Source: Bacteroidota bacterium
Lineage (GTDB): Bacteria > Bacteroidota > Bacteroidia > Bacteroidales > Prolixibacteraceae
DNA: 64,000 nt
Reading direction: 5' to 3'
Assembly: GCA_023251455.1 (NCBI GenBank)
Contig: JAHEYT010000049.1
Coordinates: 1-64,000, forward strand
Shown: positions 9,263 to 18,730 of the stretch, piece by piece
How positions within the stretch are numbered: position 1 is the first letter of the stretch
Layout: every line of letters starts with the position of its first letter
Program-made: the position numbers and the translations under genes
The notes under the pieces: model-generated
What the model was told of the DNA's origin: nothing
The model's database searches: none
What the model saw: only the letters and a program-made list of their open reading frames with translations

Positions 9263-10420
9263 TCACTTCTTCTCCGGAATCAGATTCGCCACTACACGCA
9301 CAAGCAAAGTCAAGATAATAAAGTAAACTGCCGGATTAAACTGCTGACCCATCAGAAAAGAAAGAATTAAAAGTGCTCCTGACAACCAAAAATAGAAGCG
9401 GGTTTGGGGTCTCCATTTTTTTATCGCCCACACTCCGGCAAAAAACAGGTTAAGCGGAAATGCCCAAAATAGATTGTAATTGGGACTCATGGCAGGGTGC
9501 TCCGAATACAGCGTGAACCAGCCAATTATTAATCCTGAAAAACCACTTAGTCCGAGCAACCAATAATCAAGCCAGTCGGTTTTCTTCTTCCGAAGGTAAT
9601 CGCGAACTGAAATTGCAACAATCACCAAAAATAATAACCCGAAGACGATAGCAGGCCAGGGCAGATCAGATTTCAGTTTCGAATTGGGATATTCGCGCAA
9701 AGTGCGGGTTTCAAGAACCAAAGGTTGTGCTTTCCCTTCGATTGTAATTTCTGCTTTGGCAAACTGACCGTTCAGGTATTCAGGCAAAAACATTTGCCCG
9801 TATGCCGAAACAGGTTCATCTGCTTTTTTACCAACCAGCAAATCGATACCCAAATCGAACCAGCGAAACGAATGATGAAATTTTTTGATCAGGTCGCGGT
9901 AGCTTTCGGTAGGATGATTGTCGATAAATTGAATAGGAGCACCGGCATTGCGTTCAACCATATCGCGAACGCGGGAGGCACAGTTATCCATAAAAAAGTT
10001 GTAACGATACACCCGGTTTTCAGGTTTGAAATTTTCAATTAAGGCCTGAAAGAGCTGGTTTTTACCTTCAGGAGGAAGATTCAGAACCTGTTCATACACA
10101 CTTCGCTTTTCCTCTTCATACTCGGGTAAAAAACTCTGGAATCGTCCACCATCCATCTTGTAATCGGTTTCCCCTTTAGCAAATCGGTACAAAAAATCAG
10201 GCTTTTCGAAACTGTAAACACCGTAATTAAATACTGCATCCAATCCACTTGCCGGATCACTGACCCTGATTGCAGAGTGGCCGTACATTTCAGCTACATC
10301 GTTACCCGGATTACAGGTTAGGATACTTACAGTAGCATCAGGGCTAAGTTGTTGTGCGTGTATTTTCGGCTGAAAGATCAGGAGCGAAATTAATATCAGA
10401 AAAAAGTAACGAATTTGCAT
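9263..10420 (-). CDS. DUF4105 / Lnb N-terminal-domain membrane protein
   Basis: A 385-residue protein with a signal peptide (residues 1-22, ending IHAQ), then the DUF4105 domain with conserved YGHSAIRV and the DNCASRVRDM cysteine motif, and five or so C-terminal membrane segments. DUF4105 is the periplasmic domain of Lnb, a lipoprotein N-acyltransferase; the conserved Cys and His suggest a cysteine-type catalytic centre. Whether this homologue acylates lipoproteins is inference. The start was set at ATG 10420: a TTG seven codons upstream would lie inside the TATCTTTG promoter box. It ends in TGA. Confidence 0.8.
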   Translation of the reverse strand: MQIRYFFLILISLLIFQPKIHAQQLSPDATVSILTCNPGNDVAEMYGHSAIRVSDPASGLDAVFNYGVYSFEKPDFLYRFAKGETDYKMDGGRFQSFLPEYEEEKRSVYEQVLNLPPEGKNQLFQALIENFKPENRVYRYNFFMDNCASRVRDMVERNAGAPIQFIDNHPTESYRDLIKKFHHSFRWFDLGIDLLVGKKADEPVSAYGQMFLPEYLNGQFAKAEITIEGKAQPLVLETRTLREYPNSKLKSDLPWPAIVFGLLFLVIVAISVRDYLRKKKTDWLDYWLLGLSGFSGLIIGWFTLYSEHPAMSPNYNLFWAFPLNLFFAGVWAIKKWRPQTRFYFWLSGALLILSFLMGQQFNPAVYFIILTLLVRVVANLIPEKK

Positions 10421-10438
10421 AATCCCAAAATTTAGATT

Positions 10439-10446
10439 CAAAGATA
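10439..10446 (-). promoter_or_regulatory. Promoter -7 box TATCTTTG of the DUF4105 gene
   Basis: TATCTTTG on the minus strand, 19 bp upstream of ATG 10420. It decides the start codon, because the longer reading frame would begin within this box. Confidence 0.55.
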
Positions 10447-10599
10447 GATGTTTTGTGCTTATTGCGAAGGATGGAAATTCAAGATCAGCCGAAATGTGAC
10501 GTTTAGGAATAGTATCCCGATCTTCATGCTTCGCTATTTAGACAGAATAAAAATAGCAAGTCTGCCCAAAATTTGATAATATTGCCCTCTGTTTATAAA

Positions 10600-11943
10600 A
10601 TGAGAGAAATGGGATGCAACGGATGCAACACAAATAATGACCTTGACAGACCAGCCATGCTTGGCGTTTATGACTGGCTCAACGATATACCTGATACAAC
10701 GAACGAATCGAACATTGTCGAAATACGGTTCAAAGGAACTCGAAAAGAGTTCTTCCTGAATGAAGAAGGTATTCACCTGAAGCGCGACGAGTTGGTAGTT
10801 GTTTCATGTTCGCCGGGACACGATGTTGGAGCAGTTTCGCTCACCGGAAAACTGGCAGAACTTCAGTTTAAACGGAAAGTAAAAAAACCGGAACGCTACG
10901 AATGGAATAAAATTTACCGAAAAGCCACTCCAACCGATGTAATCAAATGGGAAGAAGCCAAGGCTCGTGAGAATAAAGTGATGATTCGTGCCAGGCAACT
11001 GGCCAACGAGTTGAACCTTAACATGAAGATTGGCGATGTGGAATTTCGTGGCGATAATAATAAAGCTATATTCTATTACATTGCCGACGACCGTGTCGAT
11101 TTTCGTGAACTGATTAAACTGTATGCCAGGGAGTTTGCCATTAAAATTGAGATGAAGCAAATTGGCGCCCGACAGGAAGCTGGCCGAATTGGTGGAATTG
11201 GCTCGTGCGGACGTGCTTTATGCTGCTCAACCTGGCGGACCGACTTTACTAGTGTCACCTCGGATGCAGCCATCAAGCAGGGATTATCGCCCAATGCCGA
11301 AAAAATGGCAGGACGATGTGGTAAATTGAAATGCTGTTTGACCTACGAACTCGATCATTACCTGGAAGCTTTGGAAGATTTTCCTCACGAATTGCTGGCC
11401 ATCGAAACCGACAAAGGATTGGCGCGTCATTTCAAAACCGACATTCTTCAGAAAAAAGTTTGGTATAGCTATTCTCAATCCGACGGCGGACGTATTTTTG
11501 TGCTTGATCTGGAAGATGTTAAGAAATTCCTGAACATGAACAAGCGAGGCCAAAAGCCATCGTTTGAAGGCTACAACGAGCCTGAAGCCAAGAAGGAAAA
11601 CATGATGAACGTTGGCGAATTGGATCAGAAGTATTTCGACAAACCAGTCGCGAAGAAAAACCGCAACAACCGGAACCGGAGACCTCAGGGAAACCGGCCG
11701 CAAGGAGATAGACCTCAAGAAAACCGGCCACCGGAAGTTAAAGTTCAGGCTCAGGAGGTTCGGACTCAGGAAAACAGGAAGCCACAGGAGAATAGACCGG
11801 TAGTTAATAAATCGACCGAAAACAGGCCCAACGAGAACAAACCGAATGAGAATCGCCAACAGCGGAACAGGCCTCGGCCAAACCGCAACCGTCCCCAGGT
11901 AAATAAAGGACCAAGACCTGAAAATACTACACCAAAGGAGTAA
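10600..11943 (+). CDS. ricT: PSP1-domain protein, RicT (YaaT) homologue
   Basis: About 447 residues from ATG 10600. The PSP1 domain fills the middle, with KIGDVEFRGDNNKAIFYY and RIGGIGSCGRALCCSTW followed by GRCGKLKCCLTYE: the cysteine-rich segments that in RicT-type proteins bind Fe-S clusters. An N-terminal MGCNGC adds two more cysteines. The last 110 residues are a low-complexity Asn/Arg/Pro/Gln tail, typical of Bacteroidota versions and possibly RNA-binding. In Firmicutes RicT works with RicA/RicF in RNA processing; the role here is inferred. A TTG start 27 bp upstream is possible. Confidence 0.85.
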   Translation: MREMGCNGCNTNNDLDRPAMLGVYDWLNDIPDTTNESNIVEIRFKGTRKEFFLNEEGIHLKRDELVVVSCSPGHDVGAVSLTGKLAELQFKRKVKKPERYEWNKIYRKATPTDVIKWEEAKARENKVMIRARQLANELNLNMKIGDVEFRGDNNKAIFYYIADDRVDFRELIKLYAREFAIKIEMKQIGARQEAGRIGGIGSCGRALCCSTWRTDFTSVTSDAAIKQGLSPNAEKMAGRCGKLKCCLTYELDHYLEALEDFPHELLAIETDKGLARHFKTDILQKKVWYSYSQSDGGRIFVLDLEDVKKFLNMNKRGQKPSFEGYNEPEAKKENMMNVGELDQKYFDKPVAKKNRNNRNRRPQGNRPQGDRPQENRPPEVKVQAQEVRTQENRKPQENRPVVNKSTENRPNENKPNENRQQRNRPRPNRNRPQVNKGPRPENTTPKE

Positions 11944-11963
11944 AAAATAAAGCTTTATATTTT

Positions 11964-11995
11964 GTAAGCGGGTGATTATGAAATCATCCGCTTAC
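11964..11995. terminator. Bidirectional terminator between ricT and mevalonate kinase
   Basis: Fourteen-base stem (11964-11977 and 11982-11995, one G-U type mismatch) with an ATGA loop, flanked by a T-run on one side and A/T-rich sequence on the other, between convergent genes. Confidence 0.85.
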
Positions 11996-12001
11996 TATTT
12001 T

Positions 12002-12916
12002 TTACGTAATTCGTATCAGTTCAATTCCACGTTTTTTCGACCATCGTTCAAGTAGTTCATTTGATTCGGCAAAAGCCAGCAAAAAGCCTCCGCCACCCGA
12101 TCCCAGCAGTTTGATATATACTTTCTCGCAGTGTGCAAAAGAAATTACCCGGTGAAACCCCGCGGGGATCATTTCATGAAAATGATACCGTTGAAAATTG
12201 ACCAATTGTTCTAAATGCAGAAATAATTGTTGTTCGTCGCCATTAAGCAAACTCTCGATGCAGCCATTGTTCGCCGGAATAAACTGACTTTCGAAAGCCT
12301 GTGCAAACTCCGGAAGATTAAAAAGATCTATAAAATGTTTCACCAGTGGACCTGTCGCTCCAGTCGTTTTGGTGTCAATTAAAGCAACTGCCAAACCTGA
12401 CTTTTGCAAATCAAAATCAACAGGAATAACCTGTTTTTGTGAGTCAATTAAAATTGGTTTATTCAGGTACGAAATCAGCGGATCGAGCCCCGAACTTTTC
12501 CCATGGAAAAAGCTTTCAAGTACAGCAAAGTTGGCTTTCAGAATTTCAGGAGAGAGATTATTTCCCAGGTTGGAGGGAAAAGCGTACTTGCCAAAAAGCG
12601 CCGCGACCAAAGCTCCTGAACTTCCCAATCCGTATTGTTGAGGAATACTGGAATTAAAGAAAAGTCCGCGTTCAATATCATTTTCAAGCCTAGGCAAATC
12701 AAACGAAAAATGCAATTCTTTGTTCGAATCTGCCGATTTCAAATGCTTGTAAAACTTCCGGATTTCAGCATTACTTTCCAAATGCAAGTGATCCGATTCA
12801 AAATCCAGAAAACCCGAGAACTTTGTATACGGAACCGACAAAGCCATCGCATCATACATCAGTCCGTATTCGCCAAAAAGAAGTAGTTTCGAGTTAAATA
12901 TAGTTCCATGTTCCAT
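12002..12916 (-). CDS. Mevalonate kinase-like GHMP kinase
   Basis: A 304-residue GHMP-family kinase. It starts with the substrate-binding SKLLLFGEYGLMYD, carries the ATP-binding motif PQQYGLGSSGALVAAL (residues 92-107), and ends with the C-terminal glycine-rich LLGSGGGGFLLAFA. It is expected to phosphorylate mevalonate in the cytoplasm. It is the last gene of a minus-strand isoprenoid cluster, 30 bp after mvaD. GHMP kinases are hard to separate by sequence alone; mevalonate kinase is chosen from the N-terminus and from context. Confidence 0.8.
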   Translation of the reverse strand: MEHGTIFNSKLLLFGEYGLMYDAMALSVPYTKFSGFLDFESDHLHLESNAEIRKFYKHLKSADSNKELHFSFDLPRLENDIERGLFFNSSIPQQYGLGSSGALVAALFGKYAFPSNLGNNLSPEILKANFAVLESFFHGKSSGLDPLISYLNKPILIDSQKQVIPVDFDLQKSGLAVALIDTKTTGATGPLVKHFIDLFNLPEFAQAFESQFIPANNGCIESLLNGDEQQLFLHLEQLVNFQRYHFHEMIPAGFHRVISFAHCEKVYIKLLGSGGGGFLLAFAESNELLERWSKKRGIELIRIT

Positions 12917-12945
12917 ATTTCAAATTCCAAGTTTTTCACACAAAT

Positions 12946-14040
12946 TTATATCGGACCGGCGCCTGAGCTTGTCGAAGGCCAATCCATCAATCCATCACTA
13001 AGTCGTTCAGGCCCGCTACCAATCCGGTCGTCAATCCACTTTCCATTCTCGCAAAATGCCAGCAATTCACGTTCAATAAAAGCTTTTACGTCCAGTTCAT
13101 TCTCCTGAAAATAAAGCATATGAATATTTGGCCCGGCATCGATGGTAAAACAAACCGGGATCTGCGACTTTTCACGAAAACGACGGATACGGTTGATCAG
13201 TTCCAGGCTATTGGGCTTCAGCAAAAGAAACGATGGATTCGAAGTCATCATCATGGCATGCAAACTCAGCGCTTCATTTTCAACAACAGCAATGAATTTT
13301 TCCTGATCGCCGGTAAGCAAAGCCAAATAGAGCTCATTGATGTTTTCATGCGCCTGCGCAATACGTGAGCGCTGATAGTGGTGCTCGTCCATTAACCGGT
13401 GACCAACCGAACTGGAAACTTCTTTTGTCCCTGAGTCAACCATCAGAATGGCATCCCGAAGCCCTGAAAACACCGGATTAACACCATCAGAAAGCGTTAT
13501 CGCATGTTCGTCGCTGCTCGACTCAAATAACTGGGTTTGCCCCCAGATAGAAAAGCCCGAATACACCGACCGGCAGGCGCTTCCGCTACCCATGCGCGCC
13601 AATTCCGAAGCCTTTTGCCAAAATTCAGGGCTATCCGTCTCCTTTCCTGAATGAACAAAATCCAACTCGGTTAAGCACAAAGCCAATGCCCCAAACGACG
13701 AAGCAGATGAAGCAATTCCGGCCGAATGTGGAAAGCTGTTGTGACTGTGAATCCTGAAGTTGTATTTATTAATCCATGTAAACTGACCGGAAACATGATT
13801 AAGGTATTTTTCTATGCGCTCGCCAAACGGACTCTCGGCACCTTCAAAATAATACGTCACCTTTTGGTCGCCATTTTTATGCAATTCAACCGATGTTTCG
13901 GTAAAGGCATTCCGAAGCACAAAACTCAGCGAAGGATTCATGGGTTTCTGAAAATCGCGTTTGCCCCAATATTTCACCAAAGCAATATTCGATGGACATT
14001 TCCACTGGCTCAAATGCGCATGTTTTGCCGTTCCGGTCAT
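12946..14040 (-). CDS. mvaD: Diphosphomevalonate decarboxylase
   Basis: About 364 residues from ATG 14040. Family motifs are clear: ALVKYWGKRD (N-terminal, lysine near the active site), HSAGIASSASSFGALALC (GHMP phosphate loop), GSGSACRSVYSG, and the late FTIDAGPNIHMLYF carrying the catalytic Asp. It converts mevalonate diphosphate to isopentenyl diphosphate. It starts 2 bp after the GYDIA kinase stop, which implies coupling. The last 13 residues look derived from a dispersed extragenic repeat (12951-12975), since mvaD normally ends near the RIGSGP motif. Confidence 0.92.
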   Translation of the reverse strand: MTGTAKHAHLSQWKCPSNIALVKYWGKRDFQKPMNPSLSFVLRNAFTETSVELHKNGDQKVTYYFEGAESPFGERIEKYLNHVSGQFTWINKYNFRIHSHNSFPHSAGIASSASSFGALALCLTELDFVHSGKETDSPEFWQKASELARMGSGSACRSVYSGFSIWGQTQLFESSSDEHAITLSDGVNPVFSGLRDAILMVDSGTKEVSSSVGHRLMDEHHYQRSRIAQAHENINELYLALLTGDQEKFIAVVENEALSLHAMMMTSNPSFLLLKPNSLELINRIRRFREKSQIPVCFTIDAGPNIHMLYFQENELDVKAFIERELLAFCENGKWIDDRIGSGPERLSDGLMDWPSTSSGAGPI

Positions 14041-14042
14041 GG

Positions 14043-14963
14043 TTATGGTCTTTTTAAAATCAGATCGTCCCATCTAAACACCGTGGTCAATCCTTTGTTC
14101 TCAAAGTATTTTTTTACTCCTGAAAAAGGCAATGAGGTTGAAGCCAGGAAAAAATCACCGCCCCAAGCTCCAAGTGATTTAATCTCACCTTTAAAATCGA
14201 CGAAAAACTCCGACTTAATTGGCAATCGTTCAATCAGATCGCCAATCAGTGCCTCATGCTGACGAACCAACAGGTTAAACTCATTCTGATCGCCACATCT
14301 CGAAAATTCCTCTGTCAATGCCGATCCCTCATCAATCAATTGAGCTGAAACCTTCCTCTCTTTCAGGAAAGTACTGACCTCTGCCGCCGTTTTTTTCTTT
14401 ATTCCTGAATATACCAGGAACAACTGATCAGTAAATGGATAATCCAATGAAACGGGTTCAACCGGCTTGTTTCTTGTGTAGAAAATTGGTCCTTCAGCCG
14501 TTGCACAAGCAATGTCGAAACCTGAACCTCTAAAAACCAGTTCATTCAAGGCAAACGGATCAACTCCGGCCCATTGCGAAAGTAAGCTGATCAGCGTGCT
14601 GCTGCTACCAAAACCCCACTCCGGATTAGATTCCAGCATGGTTTCGAATTTTATTCCTGCTTGCGGTGCAAATTCAGGATTCAGGCCTTGGATGGCTTTA
14701 AAAATCTGGCTAAGTGATTCCGCTTTATCCGGATGACTTGTAGTTTGAATAGATAAATCTTTCGGGTTTAACTCGCATGAGAACCAAATTTTTCCATCGG
14801 AAAAAGCTTGCCAAACGATATTTTCAGAATTCAAACCATCCTGAATAGTCAATTGTTGACCTAATTTTAGTGGCAGAGCAATAGCTTTTGCACCATGAAG
14901 AACCAAATATTCTCCGGTTAAAAGCAGTTTGCCATTGGCACGATATGTAATGGGAAAAGACAA
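14043..14963 (-). CDS. GYDIA-family GHMP kinase (probable phosphomevalonate kinase)
   Basis: A 306-residue GHMP kinase specific to Bacteroidota. It starts YRANGKLLLTGEYLVLHGAK, has the phosphate loop WGFGSSSTLISLLSQW, and GSGFDIACATA, the local variant of the GYDIA signature. Its place between HMG-CoA reductase and mvaD makes phosphomevalonate kinase the likely activity, the step otherwise missing from this cluster. No ATG lies near the N-terminal motif; a TTG at 14963 is the likely start. Confidence 0.8.
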   Translation of the reverse strand: MSFPITYRANGKLLLTGEYLVLHGAKAIALPLKLGQQLTIQDGLNSENIVWQAFSDGKIWFSCELNPKDLSIQTTSHPDKAESLSQIFKAIQGLNPEFAPQAGIKFETMLESNPEWGFGSSSTLISLLSQWAGVDPFALNELVFRGSGFDIACATAEGPIFYTRNKPVEPVSLDYPFTDQLFLVYSGIKKKTAAEVSTFLKERKVSAQLIDEGSALTEEFSRCGDQNEFNLLVRQHEALIGDLIERLPIKSEFFVDFKGEIKSLGAWGGDFFLASTSLPFSGVKKYFENKGLTTVFRWDDLILKRP

Positions 14964-15024
14964 TAGATATTAGATATTAGATAATAGACCAAAACGGATG
15001 GACAAGTAAACGATGAACCGAACC

Positions 15025-16362
15025 TTACTCGAAACCAGACCCTCGTAACCCGAAACTTTTCCAATACTCTTCCACTGCCGAAAAAGACACGGTTTTATCC
15101 TGAAAATACTGTTGTATTTCTGCCCGTTTATCTTCCGGAATATTTAATTGGTTCAAAATATTGCTCAAATGCATTTTCATATGCCCCTGCTGAATGCCCA
15201 CCGAGACCAATGCTTTGACAGCCCCAAAATTGGATGCCAGCCCAGCCACAGCCATATACATCATTAATTCTTTTGCCGTGGGGTGATCCAGAATTTGCAT
15301 GGCCAGTTTAGCCAATGGATGAACGGCCGTTACGCCGCCAACCACACCAACCGCCAATGCTAACTCAATACTTAACCGAAATTTTCCCTCCTGAATCAGG
15401 ACATCAGTCAATCCGGAATAGTGACCATTTCGTGCAGCAAACGCATGTCCGCAGGCTTCAATCGCCCGAAAGTCATTACCGGTAGCCACTGCTAAAGCAT
15501 CGATACCGTTGAAAATACCTTTGTTGTGGGTAACAGCTCGCGAAACATCGGTCTGCGAAATTCGAATGGCCTGCTCAAACTTTCGTACAAATAGCTCACA
15601 TTCCTCTGCAGTTTTCCCTTCGAGCAAATCAGCAAACGGACATTCAACCCAAGCCCTCACCCGACTTTCAGGAGTATAATTTGATAAAATAGCCATGATG
15701 ATTTCGCATTCGCGCTGGCCTGCCGAAACCTTTTCACTGGTCAGAAAATACTCCTGAAGGCTTTTCCCGAATTGCTCCAGACAAGAGTTGATGAAGTTGG
15801 CTCCCATGGCATCACAGGTTTCAAAACCGGCATCCAACTGATAATAGTTCGGCAAAATATGTGGTAAAAATTTCAGTTCAATCGAGGTAATTCCTCCACC
15901 ACGTTCTTCCATTTTGGCCGTCAGAAATGTACTTTCAGCCAACAATTTTGATCGGATCTCAGGGAAAAGCGATTGTAAATATCCCGGATTTCCATTCCAT
16001 ATGAAATGCACCTGTCCTTTTTTTTCAGTACCCAAAACTTCGGCATGAAAACCACCACGCTTAGCCCAAAAACCGGCAGTATTGCTCAAAGCAGCAACCA
16101 CCGAACTTTCCTCTGAAACCAATGGGAAAAACAAATTTTTGCCTTTGACCACAAAATTCGGCGCAATCGAAAAAGGGAAAGGGAAACTGCAAACGGGGTT
16201 TTCGCTTAAATCGTCGATGATTTTCTGGATAACGGCATCAGAGTTCTCAAAAGTTGCCAGCCAGCTAACCATGTCTTCCTGAAAACCATATCTTTTGATC
16301 AGCGCATCGATTCGCTGTTGCTTGTTATACTTTGAAAATCCTTTTATAATGGAGTTATCCAT
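15025..16362 (-). CDS. mvaA: Hydroxymethylglutaryl-CoA reductase, class II (degradative type)
   Basis: A 445-residue class II HMG-CoA reductase. Visible family elements are the catalytic Glu in VSEESSVVAALS, the DAMGANFIN cofactor/CoA motif, the KGIFNGIDALAVATGND block with catalytic Lys and Asp, and the C-terminal GHMKMHL with catalytic His. It interconverts HMG-CoA and mevalonate. The 'degradative' name is historical; in this cluster with kinases, decarboxylase and isomerase it should run toward mevalonate. It overlaps the end of the isomerase gene by 8 bp. HMG-CoA synthase is not encoded in the window. Confidence 0.93.
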   Translation of the reverse strand: MDNSIIKGFSKYNKQQRIDALIKRYGFQEDMVSWLATFENSDAVIQKIIDDLSENPVCSFPFPFSIAPNFVVKGKNLFFPLVSEESSVVAALSNTAGFWAKRGGFHAEVLGTEKKGQVHFIWNGNPGYLQSLFPEIRSKLLAESTFLTAKMEERGGGITSIELKFLPHILPNYYQLDAGFETCDAMGANFINSCLEQFGKSLQEYFLTSEKVSAGQRECEIIMAILSNYTPESRVRAWVECPFADLLEGKTAEECELFVRKFEQAIRISQTDVSRAVTHNKGIFNGIDALAVATGNDFRAIEACGHAFAARNGHYSGLTDVLIQEGKFRLSIELALAVGVVGGVTAVHPLAKLAMQILDHPTAKELMMYMAVAGLASNFGAVKALVSVGIQQGHMKMHLSNILNQLNIPEDKRAEIQQYFQDKTVSFSAVEEYWKSFGLRGSGFE

Positions 16363-17362
16363 GATAGTTGGGATTAATTTTCAAATATGCTTTTGCCAGA
16401 CTTAGCGTCTCAATTTGGTTTTTGAGGAATCCCGCCAGCGATCCGTAACTTTCAGATGCGTGTTTTAAAACGGCAGATGCCATTCCAAATACCGCTGGAA
16501 GCTGACTTTTGGAAGTTAGGTAATAACCATCCAATGCATTTTGAACTCCACCCGAAATGATTAATTGTTGACAAGCTGGCTCCGGATTTTCTTTCAGGAT
16601 TTGGTTGACCGAATCGACCATTTGACTGGCCGACTGACCCACAAATGAAAATGGCAAGCTGGCTTCGAGTTTCTGCTGATCGCCACGCAGCATTTCCAGT
16701 TTCGAAAAATTCGTTCCGCCGTAAGCGCCAAACTCAATGGCTGCAAGCGGAAGAGCAAGCAACTGACGTAAACTTTCGGGACCAAACCCCTGCCCCACTT
16801 CTTTCACGATCACTTTAAGCTGAACCTGATCTAACAGTTGCTGAATGGTTTGCAACGGTGACTGCTTCAGGCGATTCCCTTCGGGCTGAAACCACTCCTG
16901 CAAAGGATTAACATGGACAATTAATCCGTCGGCACGCAATTCGCCAACCAAATCAATAACCGCCTGTGTATTTTTTGATGTGAGTAATTCTTCAACCTGA
17001 GCGATTCCCAGATTAGCCAAAAATGGCTGATCACCAATTTCATCACGGAAATCGAAGTCAGCCCAATCGGTTTTGTCGAACAGAATTTTGCGGCATGAAC
17101 CCAAGCCCATTCCCATTCCAAATTCGCGGCAGGCACGGGCAATGTTGCCGTTTATCGTGCGGGCAACCCCGGTTCCGCCAGTCATGCTCGAAACCCAAAT
17201 TGGGTTCTGCATGGTTTTTTCAAGAAATTGGATGCTTAAATCCGGGTTTTCAGGATGTGCAGCCAACAGCGGTTCGTAATTGAAACGAAGATCCTGTTCT
17301 TCCAGTTTAGTCTGTGAATCAAGTGCCAGTTGGATGTGTTCGAGTTTGCGGTCGGAAGCCAT
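16355..17362 (-). CDS. fni: Type 2 isopentenyl-diphosphate delta-isomerase (FMN-dependent)
   Basis: About 335 residues from ATG 17362 (MASDRKLEHIQLAL). It has the Fni landmarks WVSSMTGGTG, MGLGSCRK, ANLGIAQ, HVNPLQEWFQPEGN and IVKEVGQGFG, with IEFGAYGGTNF where the family has the conserved 'DVAGxGGT' type segment. It isomerises IPP to DMAPP with reduced FMN. It is the first gene of the isoprenoid run and is translationally coupled to HMG-CoA reductase. An upstream in-frame TTG (17407) is possible, but the extra 15 residues look non-homologous. Confidence 0.9.
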   Translation of the reverse strand: MASDRKLEHIQLALDSQTKLEEQDLRFNYEPLLAAHPENPDLSIQFLEKTMQNPIWVSSMTGGTGVARTINGNIARACREFGMGMGLGSCRKILFDKTDWADFDFRDEIGDQPFLANLGIAQVEELLTSKNTQAVIDLVGELRADGLIVHVNPLQEWFQPEGNRLKQSPLQTIQQLLDQVQLKVIVKEVGQGFGPESLRQLLALPLAAIEFGAYGGTNFSKLEMLRGDQQKLEASLPFSFVGQSASQMVDSVNQILKENPEPACQQLIISGGVQNALDGYYLTSKSQLPAVFGMASAVLKHASESYGSLAGFLKNQIETLSLAKAYLKINPNYHG

Positions 17363-17471
17363 TGAGAATAATAAATTATGAATTATGAATGCCAAAACAT
17401 TTTGCAAATTACAGTTTTTTCAGTTGTGAACTGAACTTTAGACACTCCGAATTTTAGGCACTCCCAACTAT

Positions 17472-18626
17472 TTACTCTTTCAGGATATTTCGTGAAATCA
17501 CCATCCGCAGAATTTCGGAAGTTCCTTCGCCGATTTGCAGCAAACGCTGATCTCGATAGAAGCGTTCGATCGGCCATTCACGGTTCTTGAACAAACCTGC
17601 ACCACCCAGAATCTGAACTGCTTCGTCGGCCACTTCACGGGCAATTTCAGCACAATACAATTTTGCCATCGCAGCCTGCTGTGCAAACGAATGTCTGTTA
17701 TCCTTCAGCCAACAGGCATTGTATAAGGTATTGCGGGCATTTTCTATTTTTAAAGCCATATCGGCCAGTTTGAATGCAATCACCTGAAATTCGCTTAATG
17801 ATTTGCCGAATTGTTTGCGCTGTTTAGCGTAAGCTTTAGCCATCTCGTAAGCCCCCTGCGCCAATCCAAGTCCAATAGCGGCAATCGATAATCGTCCGGA
17901 ATCCAACGTTTTCAGCATGATCTTAAAACCATAACCACGTTCGCCCAACTGGTTTTCAAGTGGAACACGGCAATCGTTAAAATACAACATTCCGTTATCG
18001 GCCGCGCGCCAAACCAATTTGCTTTTCATGGTTTCGCGTACGAACCCTTCGCGTTCCTTTTCGATCAAAATAGCGGTAAATTCTTTACGTCCATCTTTTT
18101 CTCCGGTAAGCGCCAAAGTTGTCATTCCGGCTGAAATATCGGAGGTTCCGTTGGTAATGTACTTTTTGGAACCATTCACCAGAAACTCATTTCCAACAAT
18201 TTGGGCAGTAGTTTCAACGCCCTGAGCATCCGATCCGGCATTTTCCTCCGTCAGTCCGAAAGCCCAGAGCTTTTCGCCTGTACAAAATGCAGGAAGAAAG
18301 GTTTCCTTTTGCTTCTGTGTACCGAATTCAACAATAGGCCCAACGCCCAACGAGTTATGTGCTGCAAGAGTTGCAGCCATCGAACTGTCGACACGAGCCA
18401 TTTCTTCAATGGCAATGACATACGAAAGGTAATCACTGCCCAATCCGCCAAATTCCGCAGGTGCAGTCATTCCCAAAACGCCAATTTTGCCCATTTCGCG
18501 AACCAATTCTATCGGAAAAATCTCTTTCTCGTCAAAATCGTCGATCACAGGCTTGATGATCGCTTCGGCAAATTGCCGAACTTTCGCCCTGATCTGATGA
18601 TGTTTTTCTTGTAATAATGCGTTCAT
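17472..18626 (-). CDS. Acyl-CoA dehydrogenase (short-chain type)
   Basis: A 384-residue flavin acyl-CoA dehydrogenase, with AFGLTEENAGSDAQG and YITNGTSDIS flavin/substrate motifs, the central LDSGRLSIAAIGLGLAQGAY, and YRDQRLLQIGEGTSEI near the C-terminus. The Glu in IGEGTSEI occupies the catalytic-base position of SCAD/MCAD-type enzymes; isovaleryl-CoA dehydrogenases usually have Ala there and place the base elsewhere. The neighbouring genes suggest a branched-chain (leucine) role, but this residue argues for a different or broader acyl substrate. Confidence 0.88.
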   Translation of the reverse strand: MNALLQEKHHQIRAKVRQFAEAIIKPVIDDFDEKEIFPIELVREMGKIGVLGMTAPAEFGGLGSDYLSYVIAIEEMARVDSSMAATLAAHNSLGVGPIVEFGTQKQKETFLPAFCTGEKLWAFGLTEENAGSDAQGVETTAQIVGNEFLVNGSKKYITNGTSDISAGMTTLALTGEKDGRKEFTAILIEKEREGFVRETMKSKLVWRAADNGMLYFNDCRVPLENQLGERGYGFKIMLKTLDSGRLSIAAIGLGLAQGAYEMAKAYAKQRKQFGKSLSEFQVIAFKLADMALKIENARNTLYNACWLKDNRHSFAQQAAMAKLYCAEIAREVADEAVQILGGAGLFKNREWPIERFYRDQRLLQIGEGTSEILRMVISRNILKE

Positions 18627-18730
18627 ATATTAAGTTCCAAATTCCAAGTTTAAAGTTCCAAGTTTGGTTCGCCATCAGCCAGAGACTAATTCCAAGCCAC
18701 ACTTTTACTGAGAACTGATTACTGCGACTG

